Shown here in pieces: positions 17,186 through 26,498 of a stretch of 64,000 bases of DNA. Each line of letters begins with the position of its first letter. Position 1 is the stretch's first letter. The position numbers and the translations under genes were made by a program. The DNA is taken from the NCBI GenBank assembly GCA_016712465.1, contig JADJQZ010000001.1, forward strand, positions 4,216,001 to 4,280,000, written 5' to 3'. This stretch comes from Candidatus Obscuribacter sp. Lineage in GTDB: Bacteria > Cyanobacteriota > Vampirovibrionia > Obscuribacterales > Obscuribacteraceae. Below the pieces are notes generated by a model. It had not been told where the DNA came from. It was given only the letters and a program-made list of their open reading frames with translations, and did not search any database.

Positions 17186-18715
17186 CTATAAACGGCAAGT
17201 AACCGCCTTAAACGCAGACAGAGCCTGTAGATATTCCACATGAGTCTCAAGCAAGCGCATCTGGGCCTCGGCCGTGGTGCGCTCCCTCTGATTGACGAGA
17301 AAGAGCGTACTGTCTCCGGCGCCGTAGCGAAGACGTTCCCCAGCTTCCACATCCTTTGCCTTTTTCACCTCCTGGGCTATGGCGGTAAAGCGATCAAAGG
17401 AAGTATTGACAGCAGATACGGTATCGTCAACCTCAGCCTGAATCCGCTGTTTCTCTGCCTTTTCATCAAAATTTAGTTTCTCTATCTTCAAGCGAGCGGC
17501 TTCTATCTGACCCCTTGCAGTTCGCTGCCTGAGCGGTGCTGAGACATTCACACCTGCTCTCATAACCAGACCGATTCCCTGAGGACCGGTGTCGGCACCC
17601 TGCATGTAGTAAAGGTTCATGGCCGGCAAAAGCATGTTTTGAGCCAGCTTAAGCTCATTTTTGGCCTGCTCGCGCTCTAGATTGATCTTCTTCAGTTCCG
17701 GTCTAAGTTCAATTGCCTTGCGCCGCCCGTCAAACCATTCGCTATCGGTCAAGGGTCTGGGGGCAGGAGACAGGGCCGGTAGAGAATCTTTCGGAATGGC
17801 TTTGGGAATGCCGTTTTCATCCCAGAAAAAAACCGATAGGGAAAGGCATGCTTTCTGAAACTCTCGTTCTGTCTTGATCAAGGCCGCCTGCCTGCGCTGA
17901 ATCTCCTGCTCGGCCTCGGCAATTTCGAGAGCCGGCGAATCACCCTTTGCCACCCGCTCTTTAATCTGCCCAACTCTCGTTTCGGCAATCTTCAAAAGAT
18001 TTTGAGCCACATCGATACGAGACCGGGCGCCGATACACTCCCAGTAGGTAGCAGCGGCCTTTAGCAAAAGCTCAAGCCTGGTCAATTTATAAAGCTGCGC
18101 AGCCAGTGGCTCACCAAGCTTGGCTTGCTTCTCAGCAACATTTTTCTCGTTTTGAATGAAGCCGCGCAAAAGTGGAACCGACATGCCGCCGTAATATTCA
18201 CCGGCCCGACCGGAAGGCAGGAGCGGCGTCTTGGTGTCGTTGGGGTTGAGGCGCATACCCGTAAACAACTTGATGCCGGAGCGCGTGAGCAGATCCACCT
18301 GGGCTTCATTGTGGATGGCATCTTTAGCCTTACCGGGGTTAACGATATCCTGTACCCGCAGGTATTCATTCAATCCATTCAATACCGGATCGAAGGCGCC
18401 GGCCTTCTCAAGGCGCTTGGCGCCGGCAATTCTTCGCTCGGCATCAGCACTTTGAAGCTTTGGGTAGTGACGATCCACCAACTCTATAAAAGACTCAAAA
18501 CCAAAAGCGCCAGGGGGCCCGGATAAATCCGCAAGATCGGAAGACCTTGCTAAACCCGGCTCTACCAACTGCATGGGACGCAATTGCAGCGGATTTTGAT
18601 CCCGGTCGGGCTTATCCTGAGCCAAGGCGGCGGGCAGAGGCCAACCGCAGCAGACAAGTGCCACGGTGAATCCAAATAACCCAACTCCCAAAGGAAATCG
18701 CTTGTTGCCTGCCAT
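17186..18715 (-). CDS. TolC-family outer membrane efflux protein
   Basis: This 509-residue protein begins with a signal peptide (hydrophobic core about residues 10-30 ending ALAQ). The rest is the long helical and coiled-coil architecture of outer-membrane efflux proteins (two OEP repeats), for example AERRIAGAKRLEKAGAFDPVLNGLNEYLRV and the second-half repeat beginning ELRPELKKINLEREQAKNEL. It would form the outer-membrane channel for the ABC/HlyD pair encoded just upstream. The gene is 8 nt after the HlyD-type gene, so they form one operon. Confidence 0.9.
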   Translation of the reverse strand: MAGNKRFPLGVGLFGFTVALVCCGWPLPAALAQDKPDRDQNPLQLRPMQLVEPGLARSSDLADLSGPPGAFGFESFIELVDRHYPKLQSADAERRIAGAKRLEKAGAFDPVLNGLNEYLRVQDIVNPGKAKDAIHNEAQVDLLTRSGIKLFTGMRLNPNDTKTPLLPSGRAGEYYGGMSVPLLRGFIQNEKNVAEKQAKLGEPLAAQLYKLTRLELLLKAAATYWECIGARSRIDVAQNLLKIAETRVGQIKERVAKGDSPALEIAEAEQEIQRRQAALIKTEREFQKACLSLSVFFWDENGIPKAIPKDSLPALSPAPRPLTDSEWFDGRRKAIELRPELKKINLEREQAKNELKLAQNMLLPAMNLYYMQGADTGPQGIGLVMRAGVNVSAPLRQRTARGQIEAARLKIEKLNFDEKAEKQRIQAEVDDTVSAVNTSFDRFTAIAQEVKKAKDVEAGERLRYGAGDSTLFLVNQRERTTAEAQMRLLETHVEYLQALSAFKAVTCRL

Positions 18716-18723
18716 AGAAAGCG

Positions 18724-20160
18724 CTACTTCCTCTTCACTTTCTTGCCGCTTTCCATGGAAGCGCCGCCGCCACTGCTCTTATGCAAACCCAGTTCCTCCG
18801 GCTTGACCGTGGGCGGGAAAGCATTGAACTGACGCCAAAGTTCAAATCCAAGGGGCACAGTATCAAGCATTATCCAACCACTGGCCTCGGCTCCCGGTCT
18901 CAAAAATTTGGTGGATGGCCAGGGTTCATCGCGCCCCTGAGCAATCTGCTCGAGATCAGGTTTAACAATGACACGATAGCAGGAACGTCCATCGTCCACG
19001 GCGTCAATAACAGCTACCCGTCCGGCAAAAGTACCAACGGCGATAGAGGGCCAGCCCGAAAACTGTAGCGCCGGCCAACCGGCAAACTGCAGTCGTACCG
19101 GACGACCAACCGACACCAGCGGCGCATCGTTGTCGCTGATGGTCAATTCGGCCGCTATGTCTTGTGTATCAGGTGCTATCACTGCCAGCACCGCCCCGGA
19201 GTCAACTGTCTCACCGGCCCCCACCTTCATGAGCTTCACTATTCTACCTTCACAGGGGGCATAAACTCGTCGTTGTTCGCAGCGTTGTTTCAAATTAGCC
19301 AGCTCTATATCGAGCTTATATATATCACTAGAGGTCGTCTCCACTGTCTCCTGGGCAGAGGCCATGGCTGCAAAAATATTGCTGATGGCGGCATCTGTGT
19401 CGGCCAGAACCTTGGTCTGATCGTAGATAGCGACGGTCTGGTCACGCTCGGCAATGTGCAGAGCCGCCTCAGCTCTCTCGAGTTCGGTCAAAGCCCGAGT
19501 GTGATCCAATTCAGCAAGCTCTAAATCGCGCCTCGACCTTAAGCCCTTTTCAAAGAGATCTTTGATTCGGATCAAATTCAACTGGGTGGTGACGGTATTC
19601 TGCTTAGCCGCTTCCACGGCCTGCCCGGCAGCCCAGATGCGATCTTTAGCCTGCTTGGACTTTTCAGAAGCACTGGGCACTGCCGCTCCTTGAGAGCGTT
19701 TCAGACTTTCCAATTGATTGCTGAGAGCCTTGTATCGACTTCTAGCCGCTTCCCTTCTACCTGCAAGAGCCTTGCGCTGCCCCTCTATGCGAACAACCTG
19801 GTTGGGATCAAGATATTTGGCATCGATGTCGATCAACTCGGCCACAAGCTGCCCTTTCTTGACCGTCTCGCCGTCTTTAACATGCCACTGCTTGAGGCGA
19901 GCCGGAATAAGGGCCTCGATATTCTGAGGTCTCTCCATGGGCGAGAGAATCATAATTTTGCCTGTACCGGAAATGGTCTGCTGCCAGGGCACATAAGCCA
20001 ACATCAAGACAATGCCTATGAGCATCAAGCAAAGAAAGAGAGCCACTGTGCCGTAGGCAGGAGCCGAGCGCACCGTCTTGAGAGACTGATAAGCCCGAGC
20101 CGGTCTACTGGAGACACTGACGCCGTCTATGAAATCGTTTTTTCGATCTAGATTGATCAT
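18724..20160 (-). CDS. HlyD-family periplasmic adaptor
   Basis: There is one N-terminal transmembrane helix (about residues 38-58: VALFLCLMLIGIVLMLAY), then a biotinyl-lipoyl-like half (PARLKQWHVKDGETVKKGQLVAELID), a long coiled-coil hairpin (about 120-285) and the returning lipoyl half (RVYAPCEGRIVKLMKVGAGETVDSG) with a beta-barrel domain. This is the membrane-fusion protein that links the inner-membrane ABC exporter to TolC. Its ATG overlaps the TGA of the ABC gene (20157-20160), indicating translational coupling. The tail is basic (SGKKVKRK). Confidence 0.92.
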   Translation of the reverse strand: MINLDRKNDFIDGVSVSSRPARAYQSLKTVRSAPAYGTVALFLCLMLIGIVLMLAYVPWQQTISGTGKIMILSPMERPQNIEALIPARLKQWHVKDGETVKKGQLVAELIDIDAKYLDPNQVVRIEGQRKALAGRREAARSRYKALSNQLESLKRSQGAAVPSASEKSKQAKDRIWAAGQAVEAAKQNTVTTQLNLIRIKDLFEKGLRSRRDLELAELDHTRALTELERAEAALHIAERDQTVAIYDQTKVLADTDAAISNIFAAMASAQETVETTSSDIYKLDIELANLKQRCEQRRVYAPCEGRIVKLMKVGAGETVDSGAVLAVIAPDTQDIAAELTISDNDAPLVSVGRPVRLQFAGWPALQFSGWPSIAVGTFAGRVAVIDAVDDGRSCYRVIVKPDLEQIAQGRDEPWPSTKFLRPGAEASGWIMLDTVPLGFELWRQFNAFPPTVKPEELGLHKSSGGGASMESGKKVKRK

Positions 20161-22022
20161 CGCACGCCCCCTGTTCTATCACTTTTGCGACGCTCCACCA
20201 GGCGAATCTGAGCAGCCAGGTCTGGGAAAAGAGTAGAGAACTCACTCTCATTGCGCCATGACAGATCAGCCGGAGTGCCGAATTCAACTATCTTGCCGCC
20301 GGCAAGCACATAGACCTTACTGGAGCGCATCACCACTTCGGCGTCGTGAGAAATATCAAGCACAGTCCAGGGCAGATCGGCAGAAAAGAGTGCTTCGATG
20401 ATCTTCAACTTGGTGCGCTCGTCAATACCGGTGAAGGCCTCATCAAGCACCAGAAGGCGGGGGCGTTCGGCAATGGCTCTGGCAATCAAGAGCCGCTGCA
20501 CTTGCCCTCTTGAGAGATTTCTTCCGCCACTGACCAGCATGGTCTTGATACCATCGGGCATCTTCACCAGATCATCGTTAAACTGCGCTACATCAAGGGC
20601 CCAGCGCACATCCTGATGGGTGACAAAGGAGCGACCGAGGGTAATATTATCCTCAATGGTGCCCTCAAAAATTTCATTGGCATCGGCCACGAAACCTACG
20701 GTGCGCCGCAAGCTGGCTAGCTCAATGTCGCGCAAGTCATAGCCTCCCACTTCCACGGTGCCATGAGAGGGCTCATGCAACCCGCAAAGCAACATGGCAA
20801 TGGTGGTCTTGCCGGCCCCGCTGGCACCGACCAGGCTTACCTTGGCACCACTGCTGATCTGTAGGTTCAGACCCGAGAGTATTTCACTGCGTCCGTCATA
20901 AGAGAAACGCACTTCCCTGAGATTCAAACCGAGCCCTTCGCCCTCGTGAGAAACCTCCAGACCGGTCAATCTCTCCATCGGCAAATCGAGGATGTGCCCG
21001 ACTTTATCAAGCCCGGTGAGCAAATCATAGAAGGTGTCGCAGCTGCGAATGAGCTTCTCCACGGCAGACAGCACAGACAGTACCACCAGTTCGGCAGCGA
21101 CTAACTGACCCAATGTCAGTTGTCGGTTGATCACAAGCCAACCACCTATGGCAAGAATACCGGCACTGGCCAGGGCCTGGAAGAAGTAGGTGCCCAGGGC
21201 TTGACGGAAGAGTACGGAAAAGTGCGCCTTGCGAGCACCCAGATAACAGAGAACCAGGAAGTCGGTACGGTCCACAAGGTAATTGAGAATGCCGTTAGTC
21301 TTGAGACTGGTCTGACAGCGCCCAATGTCTTCCAGCCACTCCGCCACCCGATACTTGGAGACGGATTCACGTATGCTGGTGCGCAAACCGCCTATACCAA
21401 GGATCGTAGTGGCGAAGATCATGAAGGCGATAATGATGGCATCGAAGGCCAATAGGAAGGGACTGTAAAAGGCCATCAAAACCAGTCCCACACCTATTTG
21501 CAGTATGGCCGAGGGCACTTCCAGAAGCAGTTTAGCCCAGCTCTTCTGCACCGTTATCACATCAAAGAAGCGGTTCACAAGTTCGGGCATGTACTCATTT
21601 GTAAGAGCAGAGGCTTTGGTTTGCGCAATTCTTTCTGAAAGGGTGAGGGAAATGCGGGCAAAAATGCGCTGCTGCAAATTTTCCACAATGCAAAACTTGA
21701 GCATGCGCAAAATGCTGCCCAGCAAAAGACCGGCCAGAACCAGCAAAGAGAGAACAATCAAGGGTTGCAGGAAAATACCGGCGGCGATGGTGTTGACCAG
21801 GGCCTGAGCAGCCAGGGGCACGGCCAGAGACAATAAGCCGGTGATACAGGTATAAACCAACAGGACAATCAAATCGGAGCGGTCGGCCACTATTAGTTCC
21901 CAGAGGCGCGCCACCGGCGAGGGATGCGCCTGACCATGTTCACGATGACCGGCACTGTCGGAACTTTGATTAGATTTCATATTGGGTTGCAAATATATAG
22001 AGTCGACGCTTTCTACCGCCAC
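20157..22022 (-). CDS. ABC exporter, fused permease and ATPase (type I secretion-like)
   Basis: The first half holds six transmembrane helices of an ABC type IV exporter (about residues 45-320). The second is a nucleotide-binding domain: Walker A GASGAGKTT (about 400), signature LSRGQ, Walker B LLVLDEA and the H-loop DISHDAE. There is no N-terminal C39 peptidase domain, so the substrate is not processed at a double-glycine leader by this protein. The GTG start at 22022 is preceded by AAGGTGA. An ATG at residue 15 is less well supported. The operon is ABC-HlyD-TolC. No RTX-type substrate gene is adjacent, so cargo is unknown. Confidence 0.92.
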   Translation of the reverse strand: MAVESVDSIYLQPNMKSNQSSDSAGHREHGQAHPSPVARLWELIVADRSDLIVLLVYTCITGLLSLAVPLAAQALVNTIAAGIFLQPLIVLSLLVLAGLLLGSILRMLKFCIVENLQQRIFARISLTLSERIAQTKASALTNEYMPELVNRFFDVITVQKSWAKLLLEVPSAILQIGVGLVLMAFYSPFLLAFDAIIIAFMIFATTILGIGGLRTSIRESVSKYRVAEWLEDIGRCQTSLKTNGILNYLVDRTDFLVLCYLGARKAHFSVLFRQALGTYFFQALASAGILAIGGWLVINRQLTLGQLVAAELVVLSVLSAVEKLIRSCDTFYDLLTGLDKVGHILDLPMERLTGLEVSHEGEGLGLNLREVRFSYDGRSEILSGLNLQISSGAKVSLVGASGAGKTTIAMLLCGLHEPSHGTVEVGGYDLRDIELASLRRTVGFVADANEIFEGTIEDNITLGRSFVTHQDVRWALDVAQFNDDLVKMPDGIKTMLVSGGRNLSRGQVQRLLIARAIAERPRLLVLDEAFTGIDERTKLKIIEALFSADLPWTVLDISHDAEVVMRSSKVYVLAGGKIVEFGTPADLSWRNESEFSTLFPDLAAQIRLVERRKSDRTGGVR

Positions 22023-22041
22023 GGCTCACCTTCAGTTGGTC

Positions 22042-22065
22042 TTTAGAGACATCACAGTCTCTAAA
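22042..22065. promoter_or_regulatory. perfect 9-bp inverted repeat upstream of the ABC exporter
   Basis: TTTAGAGAC (22042-22050), a 6-base spacer, then GTCTCTAAA (22057-22065) form a perfect dyad 20 bases before the exporter start. No U-run follows on either strand, so an operator is more likely than a terminator. It could also mark the 3' end of the CoA-binding-protein transcript. Confidence 0.5.
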
Positions 22066-22133
22066 TTAGCACAACGGACAGACGTATGCAATAGTTTGAA
22101 TATTTAGATTAATGGAAATCGGACCTTCCGGAC

Positions 22134-22541
22134 TCACTCACGGTAGCCCAACACCACGAGCAAGCAGGCGCCGCCATAAATAACGTTCAAACCGGCTGCC
22201 CGCGCTGCCTGCACGGCCTTCTCACTTTCAGCGCCGGGCTGCATCCAGATATTCTCAACCCCTTGCTGAATGGCCTCTTCAACCAATAGTTCGGTTACCG
22301 CCGGCGGCGTAATTATAGAAAAGGAAGCGACTTTTTCCGGCAATTCAATTAAATGGGCAAAGGCCGTTTGCCCAAGCACGGGCTGGCGGCGAGGATTGAG
22401 GGGATAGGCCTTCCTGCCGTGGTCAAGGTAGCAACGAAGAACCTTATAGCCGTATTTGCGGGGGTTATCGCTGGCACCGCCCACGGCAAAGGCCTCTGCC
22501 GCCAGGAAGCGGTCTATCTGCTCATCCAGTGAGTCTCTCAT
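22134..22541 (-). CDS. CoA-binding domain protein (YccU-like)
   Basis: This 135-residue protein matches the small CoA-binding (Rossmann-type) family related to the succinyl-CoA synthetase alpha N-terminus. GGASDNPRKYGYKVLRCYLDHG, HLIELPEKVASFSIITPP and ENIWMQPGAESEKAV are characteristic. The precise role of these stand-alone proteins is not established. Its ATG overlaps the stop of the UvrA-like gene (22538-22541), so the two are coupled. The last residues (GGACLLVVLGYRE) form the final strand. It is cytosolic. Confidence 0.9.
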   Translation of the reverse strand: MRDSLDEQIDRFLAAEAFAVGGASDNPRKYGYKVLRCYLDHGRKAYPLNPRRQPVLGQTAFAHLIELPEKVASFSIITPPAVTELLVEEAIQQGVENIWMQPGAESEKAVQAARAAGLNVIYGGACLLVVLGYRE

Positions 22542-25093
22542 GAAAGTCGTCTCCTCAAATAAGGCGCCGTGGCACTGTCCGCCCGGGCTACTGCCGCCGG
22601 GCTGCCGGAAGCTACGATCTTGCCGCCGTTCGCTCCGGCCCCGGGGCCCAGTTCAATAATATGATCGCAGCGGCTCACAATATCCATGTCGTGCTCCACG
22701 ACCACCACTGTGTTGCCGCAGTCTACCAGAGTGTTGAACTGCTGCAAGAGCTTTTCCACGTCATGGGGATGCAAGCCCGTGGTGGGTTCATCCAAAATAT
22801 AGAGGGTCTTTCCCTTTTGTTCCCGCTGCAACTCGGTAGCCAGCCGGATGCGCTGGGCTTCACCCCCGGAAAGCTCGGTAGCCGCTTGACCCAGACGTAG
22901 ATAACCCAGACCCACCTCCTGGAGAGCAGAAAGGGCCCGTCTTATGGGCGGCATAGACTGAAAAAACTGCAGGGCCGCATCTACAGTCAGCTCCAGTACC
23001 TCGGCCACATTCAGCCCCTTGTAGCGCACTGATAGCGTCTCTTCATTGTAGCGACGGCCCAGGCAGACAGAACAGGGCGCATAGACGCTCGGCAAGAACA
23101 TCAATTCCAGATTGACAAAACCTTCGCCCTCACAGTTGTCACAGCGACCTCCCTTCACATTAAAGGAAAAGCGCCCGGCATTGAAGCCTTTCTCTTTAGC
23201 CTCGGCTGTGGCGGCAAAGGCCTTGCGCACATGATCAAAGAGACCGGTATAAGTAGCAAGGTTAGAGCGCGGCGTGCGCCCAATCGGTTTCTGTTCCACC
23301 AGCACAAGCCGCTCCAGACAAGCCTCACCGCTCAAAGTGACGGTAACGGCAAGCTCACTGCCAAGCTCGTAGATATCGCTATATTGCTCGCTGTCTTCCT
23401 CGTCCCCTTCCTTACCTTCCTTGCCCTCCTCATTGCTACCGCTCTCACCCAGATGAGCCCGCATGGCCTCAGACAAAACACGAGAGACAAGAGTCGACTT
23501 GCCGGAGCCTGAAACACCGGTAACGGCAGTCAGCACACCGGTAGGAAAAGTCACGGTCAGATCATGTAAATTATGACAGTTGATACCGGCAATGGTGAGG
23601 CTGCCCTTGCTCTTGCGCACTACATGCGGTGCAGCCTTGTCGAGAGGGAAAAGATATTGCCTGGTCAGGGAAGACTGCACTTCCTGGAGAGCCGGCACCG
23701 GACCGCTGAAAAGCAGAGAACCGCCGCCATCGCCGGCCTGGGGACCGATATCCACCAGCCAGTCGGCTTTGCGCACCAATTCCATTTCATGCTCCACCAC
23801 AAAGAGAGAATTGCCGCTTTCCTTGAGACGAACGAGCATACGAAAGAGCGCTTCACTGTCTCGGGGATGCAGTCCGGCCGAGGGTTCATCCAGAACATAG
23901 ACCACACCAAAGAGTCCGGAGGATAAAAGGTTAGTCAGACGCAGCCTCTGTAATTCGCCGGACGAAAGGCTGGGCGCACTGCGCTCCATCGATAAATAAG
24001 CCAGACCAAGCTCATCTAAAAGCTCGATACGCTCCAGCAGTTCATGCACAATCAAGGCTGCCGCCTTCTGTTTTTGATCCGGATTCGACTTAGCTCCAGA
24101 AGCCAGTTCCGGCGCAGCCGCCAGTACGGCGGCAAGTTCAGTCAACGGCAGGCGGGAGAGTTCGGCAATATCATAGCCGGCAAACTTAACAGAGAGCGCC
24201 TCCGGTTTTAACCGCTTGCCCTGACAAACCGTGCAGCCGCTCTTATCCATAAACTGTTCTACGCGCTTGCGAAGAGTGCCACTATTAGTGGTAGCGAAAG
24301 TATGCTTAACATAACGCGCCGCACTCATATAAGTCCCTTTGTATGGTCTCTGAATACGGTGCGCCTCCCGCTCCGCATAAACAGTCACCACCGGCTGCTC
24401 GTCGGTAAATAAGATCCACTGTCGGTCGGCTTCGCTCAAATCTTTAAAAGGTCGATCTATGTCATATCCCAGGGTAGCCAGAATGTCACGGTAATTCTTG
24501 CCCTGCCAGGCGCCGGGCCAGGCGGCAATGGCCCTGTCGCGAATGCTAAGTTCAGGATTAGGTACAAGCGATCTCTCGCTGACACTATGGATAATACCAA
24601 TACCATGGCAGGCGGGGCAGGCACCGGCCGAAGTATTAGCCGAAAAGGCGTCGGAATCAAGGCGCCCGACAAAGCCTTTAGGATAGGTGCCGGCCCGGGA
24701 AAAGAGCATGCGCATGGAATTGGCCAGAGTGGTGAGAGTTCCAACCGTGGAGCGGCTGTTGGCGTCTGAGCGCCTTTGCTGCAAAGCCACTGCCGGCGGC
24801 AGACCGGTAAGTTCTTTCACAAGGGGCGCCGGCAGTTGTTCCAGCAAGCGCCTGGCATAGGGTGCCACGGTCTCGAAGTAACGCTTCTGGGCCTCGGCGT
24901 AGATGGTGCCGAAAGCCAGGGATGACTTACCGGAGCCGGAAACACCGGTGAAAACCACGAAGGCGTCTCTGGGGATATCCAGATCGATGTCTTTGAGATT
25001 ATTCTGCCTGGCGCCTCGCACCCGCACCAATCCCGACTCTGGCTTCAATGTTTGCACAACTTTAAGTCGACCTACCATTAACCGTAATTCCAT
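22538..25093 (-). CDS. UvrA-like ABC ATPase lacking the UvrB-binding domain (class II)
   Basis: The protein has two UvrA-type ATPase modules: Walker A GVSGSGKSSLAF (about residue 53) and GVSGSGKSTLVS (about 520), signatures LSSGELQRLRL and LSGGEAQRIRLA, and two Walker B DEP boxes. Zinc-binding cysteine pairs are present (CPACHGIG, CTVCQGKR, CDNCEGEG, CSVCLGRR). After LANSMRMLFSRAG the sequence goes almost directly to the CPACHGIG zinc module, so the roughly 150-residue UvrB-binding domain of canonical UvrA is missing. Length is 851 versus about 940. Such class II UvrA proteins are linked to drug or damage tolerance rather than standard excision repair. Confidence 0.9.
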   Translation of the reverse strand: MELRLMVGRLKVVQTLKPESGLVRVRGARQNNLKDIDLDIPRDAFVVFTGVSGSGKSSLAFGTIYAEAQKRYFETVAPYARRLLEQLPAPLVKELTGLPPAVALQQRRSDANSRSTVGTLTTLANSMRMLFSRAGTYPKGFVGRLDSDAFSANTSAGACPACHGIGIIHSVSERSLVPNPELSIRDRAIAAWPGAWQGKNYRDILATLGYDIDRPFKDLSEADRQWILFTDEQPVVTVYAEREAHRIQRPYKGTYMSAARYVKHTFATTNSGTLRKRVEQFMDKSGCTVCQGKRLKPEALSVKFAGYDIAELSRLPLTELAAVLAAAPELASGAKSNPDQKQKAAALIVHELLERIELLDELGLAYLSMERSAPSLSSGELQRLRLTNLLSSGLFGVVYVLDEPSAGLHPRDSEALFRMLVRLKESGNSLFVVEHEMELVRKADWLVDIGPQAGDGGGSLLFSGPVPALQEVQSSLTRQYLFPLDKAAPHVVRKSKGSLTIAGINCHNLHDLTVTFPTGVLTAVTGVSGSGKSTLVSRVLSEAMRAHLGESGSNEEGKEGKEGDEEDSEQYSDIYELGSELAVTVTLSGEACLERLVLVEQKPIGRTPRSNLATYTGLFDHVRKAFAATAEAKEKGFNAGRFSFNVKGGRCDNCEGEGFVNLELMFLPSVYAPCSVCLGRRYNEETLSVRYKGLNVAEVLELTVDAALQFFQSMPPIRRALSALQEVGLGYLRLGQAATELSGGEAQRIRLATELQREQKGKTLYILDEPTTGLHPHDVEKLLQQFNTLVDCGNTVVVVEHDMDIVSRCDHIIELGPGAGANGGKIVASGSPAAVARADSATAPYLRRRLS

Positions 25094-25241
25094 GAATAGT
25101 ATGAGAATAGGCAGTGCTGAGCGGTCTAAGATTAACCAAGTCTCACTTTAGCCCGGGTCAAATGACTCCATTTATAGCTGCGTTTCAAGTAGCCCCCCTT
25201 GCTTTGCTGTATCCTTACAACCTGTATGGAGAGGATGAGAC

Positions 25242-26495
25242 TTGTCTCTGAAGACTAAAAACAGTGGCAAAACCCTGCCAACCTGCGCCTTTGTCACGGC
25301 CCTGGCAGTCTTTTTGACGCTCAATTTAGGTCTGGCCATAAGCCGTCCCCTCACCCCCCTGAAAGCCTCCGCCCTGCCGGCAAAAGCCAGTTGGGAATGT
25401 CAGAGAGCGTTGCGCTTTCAGAAAGACAGCGCCGACGCCACACCGGATGTGGTACTGTTCGGCTCCTCCTTGATGATGATTCCCACCACCTGCGCCGAGG
25501 CAGACTTTCAGGGCAAGATTATCGATCCGGTGCTGGAGCCCTATTCCAACAAACTTTCGCAACTGCTGAAAGCCAAAGGACGGCTCTTCCAGCGTTGTTT
25601 CAATTTTGCCCTGCCCGGCGCCGTCATCTCTGATCATTACCTGGTCAGCAAGGCGCTCTTCAAGGAAAACCAGAGACCAAGACTGGTTGTGCTGGGCATT
25701 ACCTTGAGAGACTTTATGGACTGCGGCGTAGATTCCGTGGCAGCCACGCCCGCCTATAACTATTTTCACCGTTATTTAAGCGAAGCGGAACTCGATGCAA
25801 TGGTGCAAGCCGGGCAGGGCGGACCCTGGCAAAATCGCGATTACCTGGTGAACAAGTGGCTCTACATTTATGGTCGCCGCCTGGAATTGCAAAATCTCAT
25901 CGAGACTGCCCTGAACGGCTCAACCACTGCCGCCCTGAAGAGCCTCAAGTTGCCCCGTGAGGGCAACCCCGCCCTCACATTCGAAGAGCTATCCAAGCCC
26001 AGAGCCGCCGGCGTAAGCGGCAACAAAAACAATATCGATGCGCTCATGGCCGCCCAGGAAGTGAAGCCGGGCAATTTCTTGATCTTGCCCAATATGCAAC
26101 TGCCCTGGCAAGACAACACCAGGGAGTATAAGAAACGCTTCGCCCATAAAAACGAAGCTGTCTTCAAAGGGCAGTTTGCCATACTCGATAAACTGCTTGC
26201 CCTCAATGAAAGTCTGGGAATCGAGACCCTCATAGTCAATATGCCGGTCACGCCCATGAACATGAAGCTCATGCCCAAAGGCTCTTACGAAAGCTACAGC
26301 GCCGCACTGAATACAGTGGCACAGAAGCGCCAGGTGAAAGTGCTGGATTTAAACGGCACCTTCGATATGAGCTGCTTCCGCGACACTGTGCACATGAACG
26401 GAAAGGGCGGCGCCGCCTTGCTGCAGGCCATAGCCGCCACCTTGAGCGAAGACAAAAGAGAACAACTTTCCGGCAAAGCGCCGCTGCCCTTTTGA
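25242..26495 (+). CDS. exported SGNH-hydrolase-like protein, 417 aa
   Basis: The N-terminus is a signal peptide or anchor (VTALAVFLTLNLGLAIS). Residues about 65-80 read DVVLFGSSLMM, a GxS block-I-like motif, and near the C-terminus DTVHMNGKGGAALLQAI resembles the DxxH block of SGNH/GDSL esterases. The two are separated by about 310 residues, as in DltD- or AlgX-like envelope proteins. This assignment rests on motifs and is tentative. The start is TTG at 25242, preceded by GGAGAGG. The gene heads a three-gene plus-strand cluster. A role in modifying envelope polymers would fit but is an inference. Confidence 0.65.
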   Translation: MSLKTKNSGKTLPTCAFVTALAVFLTLNLGLAISRPLTPLKASALPAKASWECQRALRFQKDSADATPDVVLFGSSLMMIPTTCAEADFQGKIIDPVLEPYSNKLSQLLKAKGRLFQRCFNFALPGAVISDHYLVSKALFKENQRPRLVVLGITLRDFMDCGVDSVAATPAYNYFHRYLSEAELDAMVQAGQGGPWQNRDYLVNKWLYIYGRRLELQNLIETALNGSTTAALKSLKLPREGNPALTFEELSKPRAAGVSGNKNNIDALMAAQEVKPGNFLILPNMQLPWQDNTREYKKRFAHKNEAVFKGQFAILDKLLALNESLGIETLIVNMPVTPMNMKLMPKGSYESYSAALNTVAQKRQVKVLDLNGTFDMSCFRDTVHMNGKGGAALLQAIAATLSEDKREQLSGKAPLPF

Positions 26496-26498
26496 AGT

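Noticed and set aside
22042..22065. Rho-independent terminator
   Set aside because: The stem is perfect but no T-run follows on either strand.
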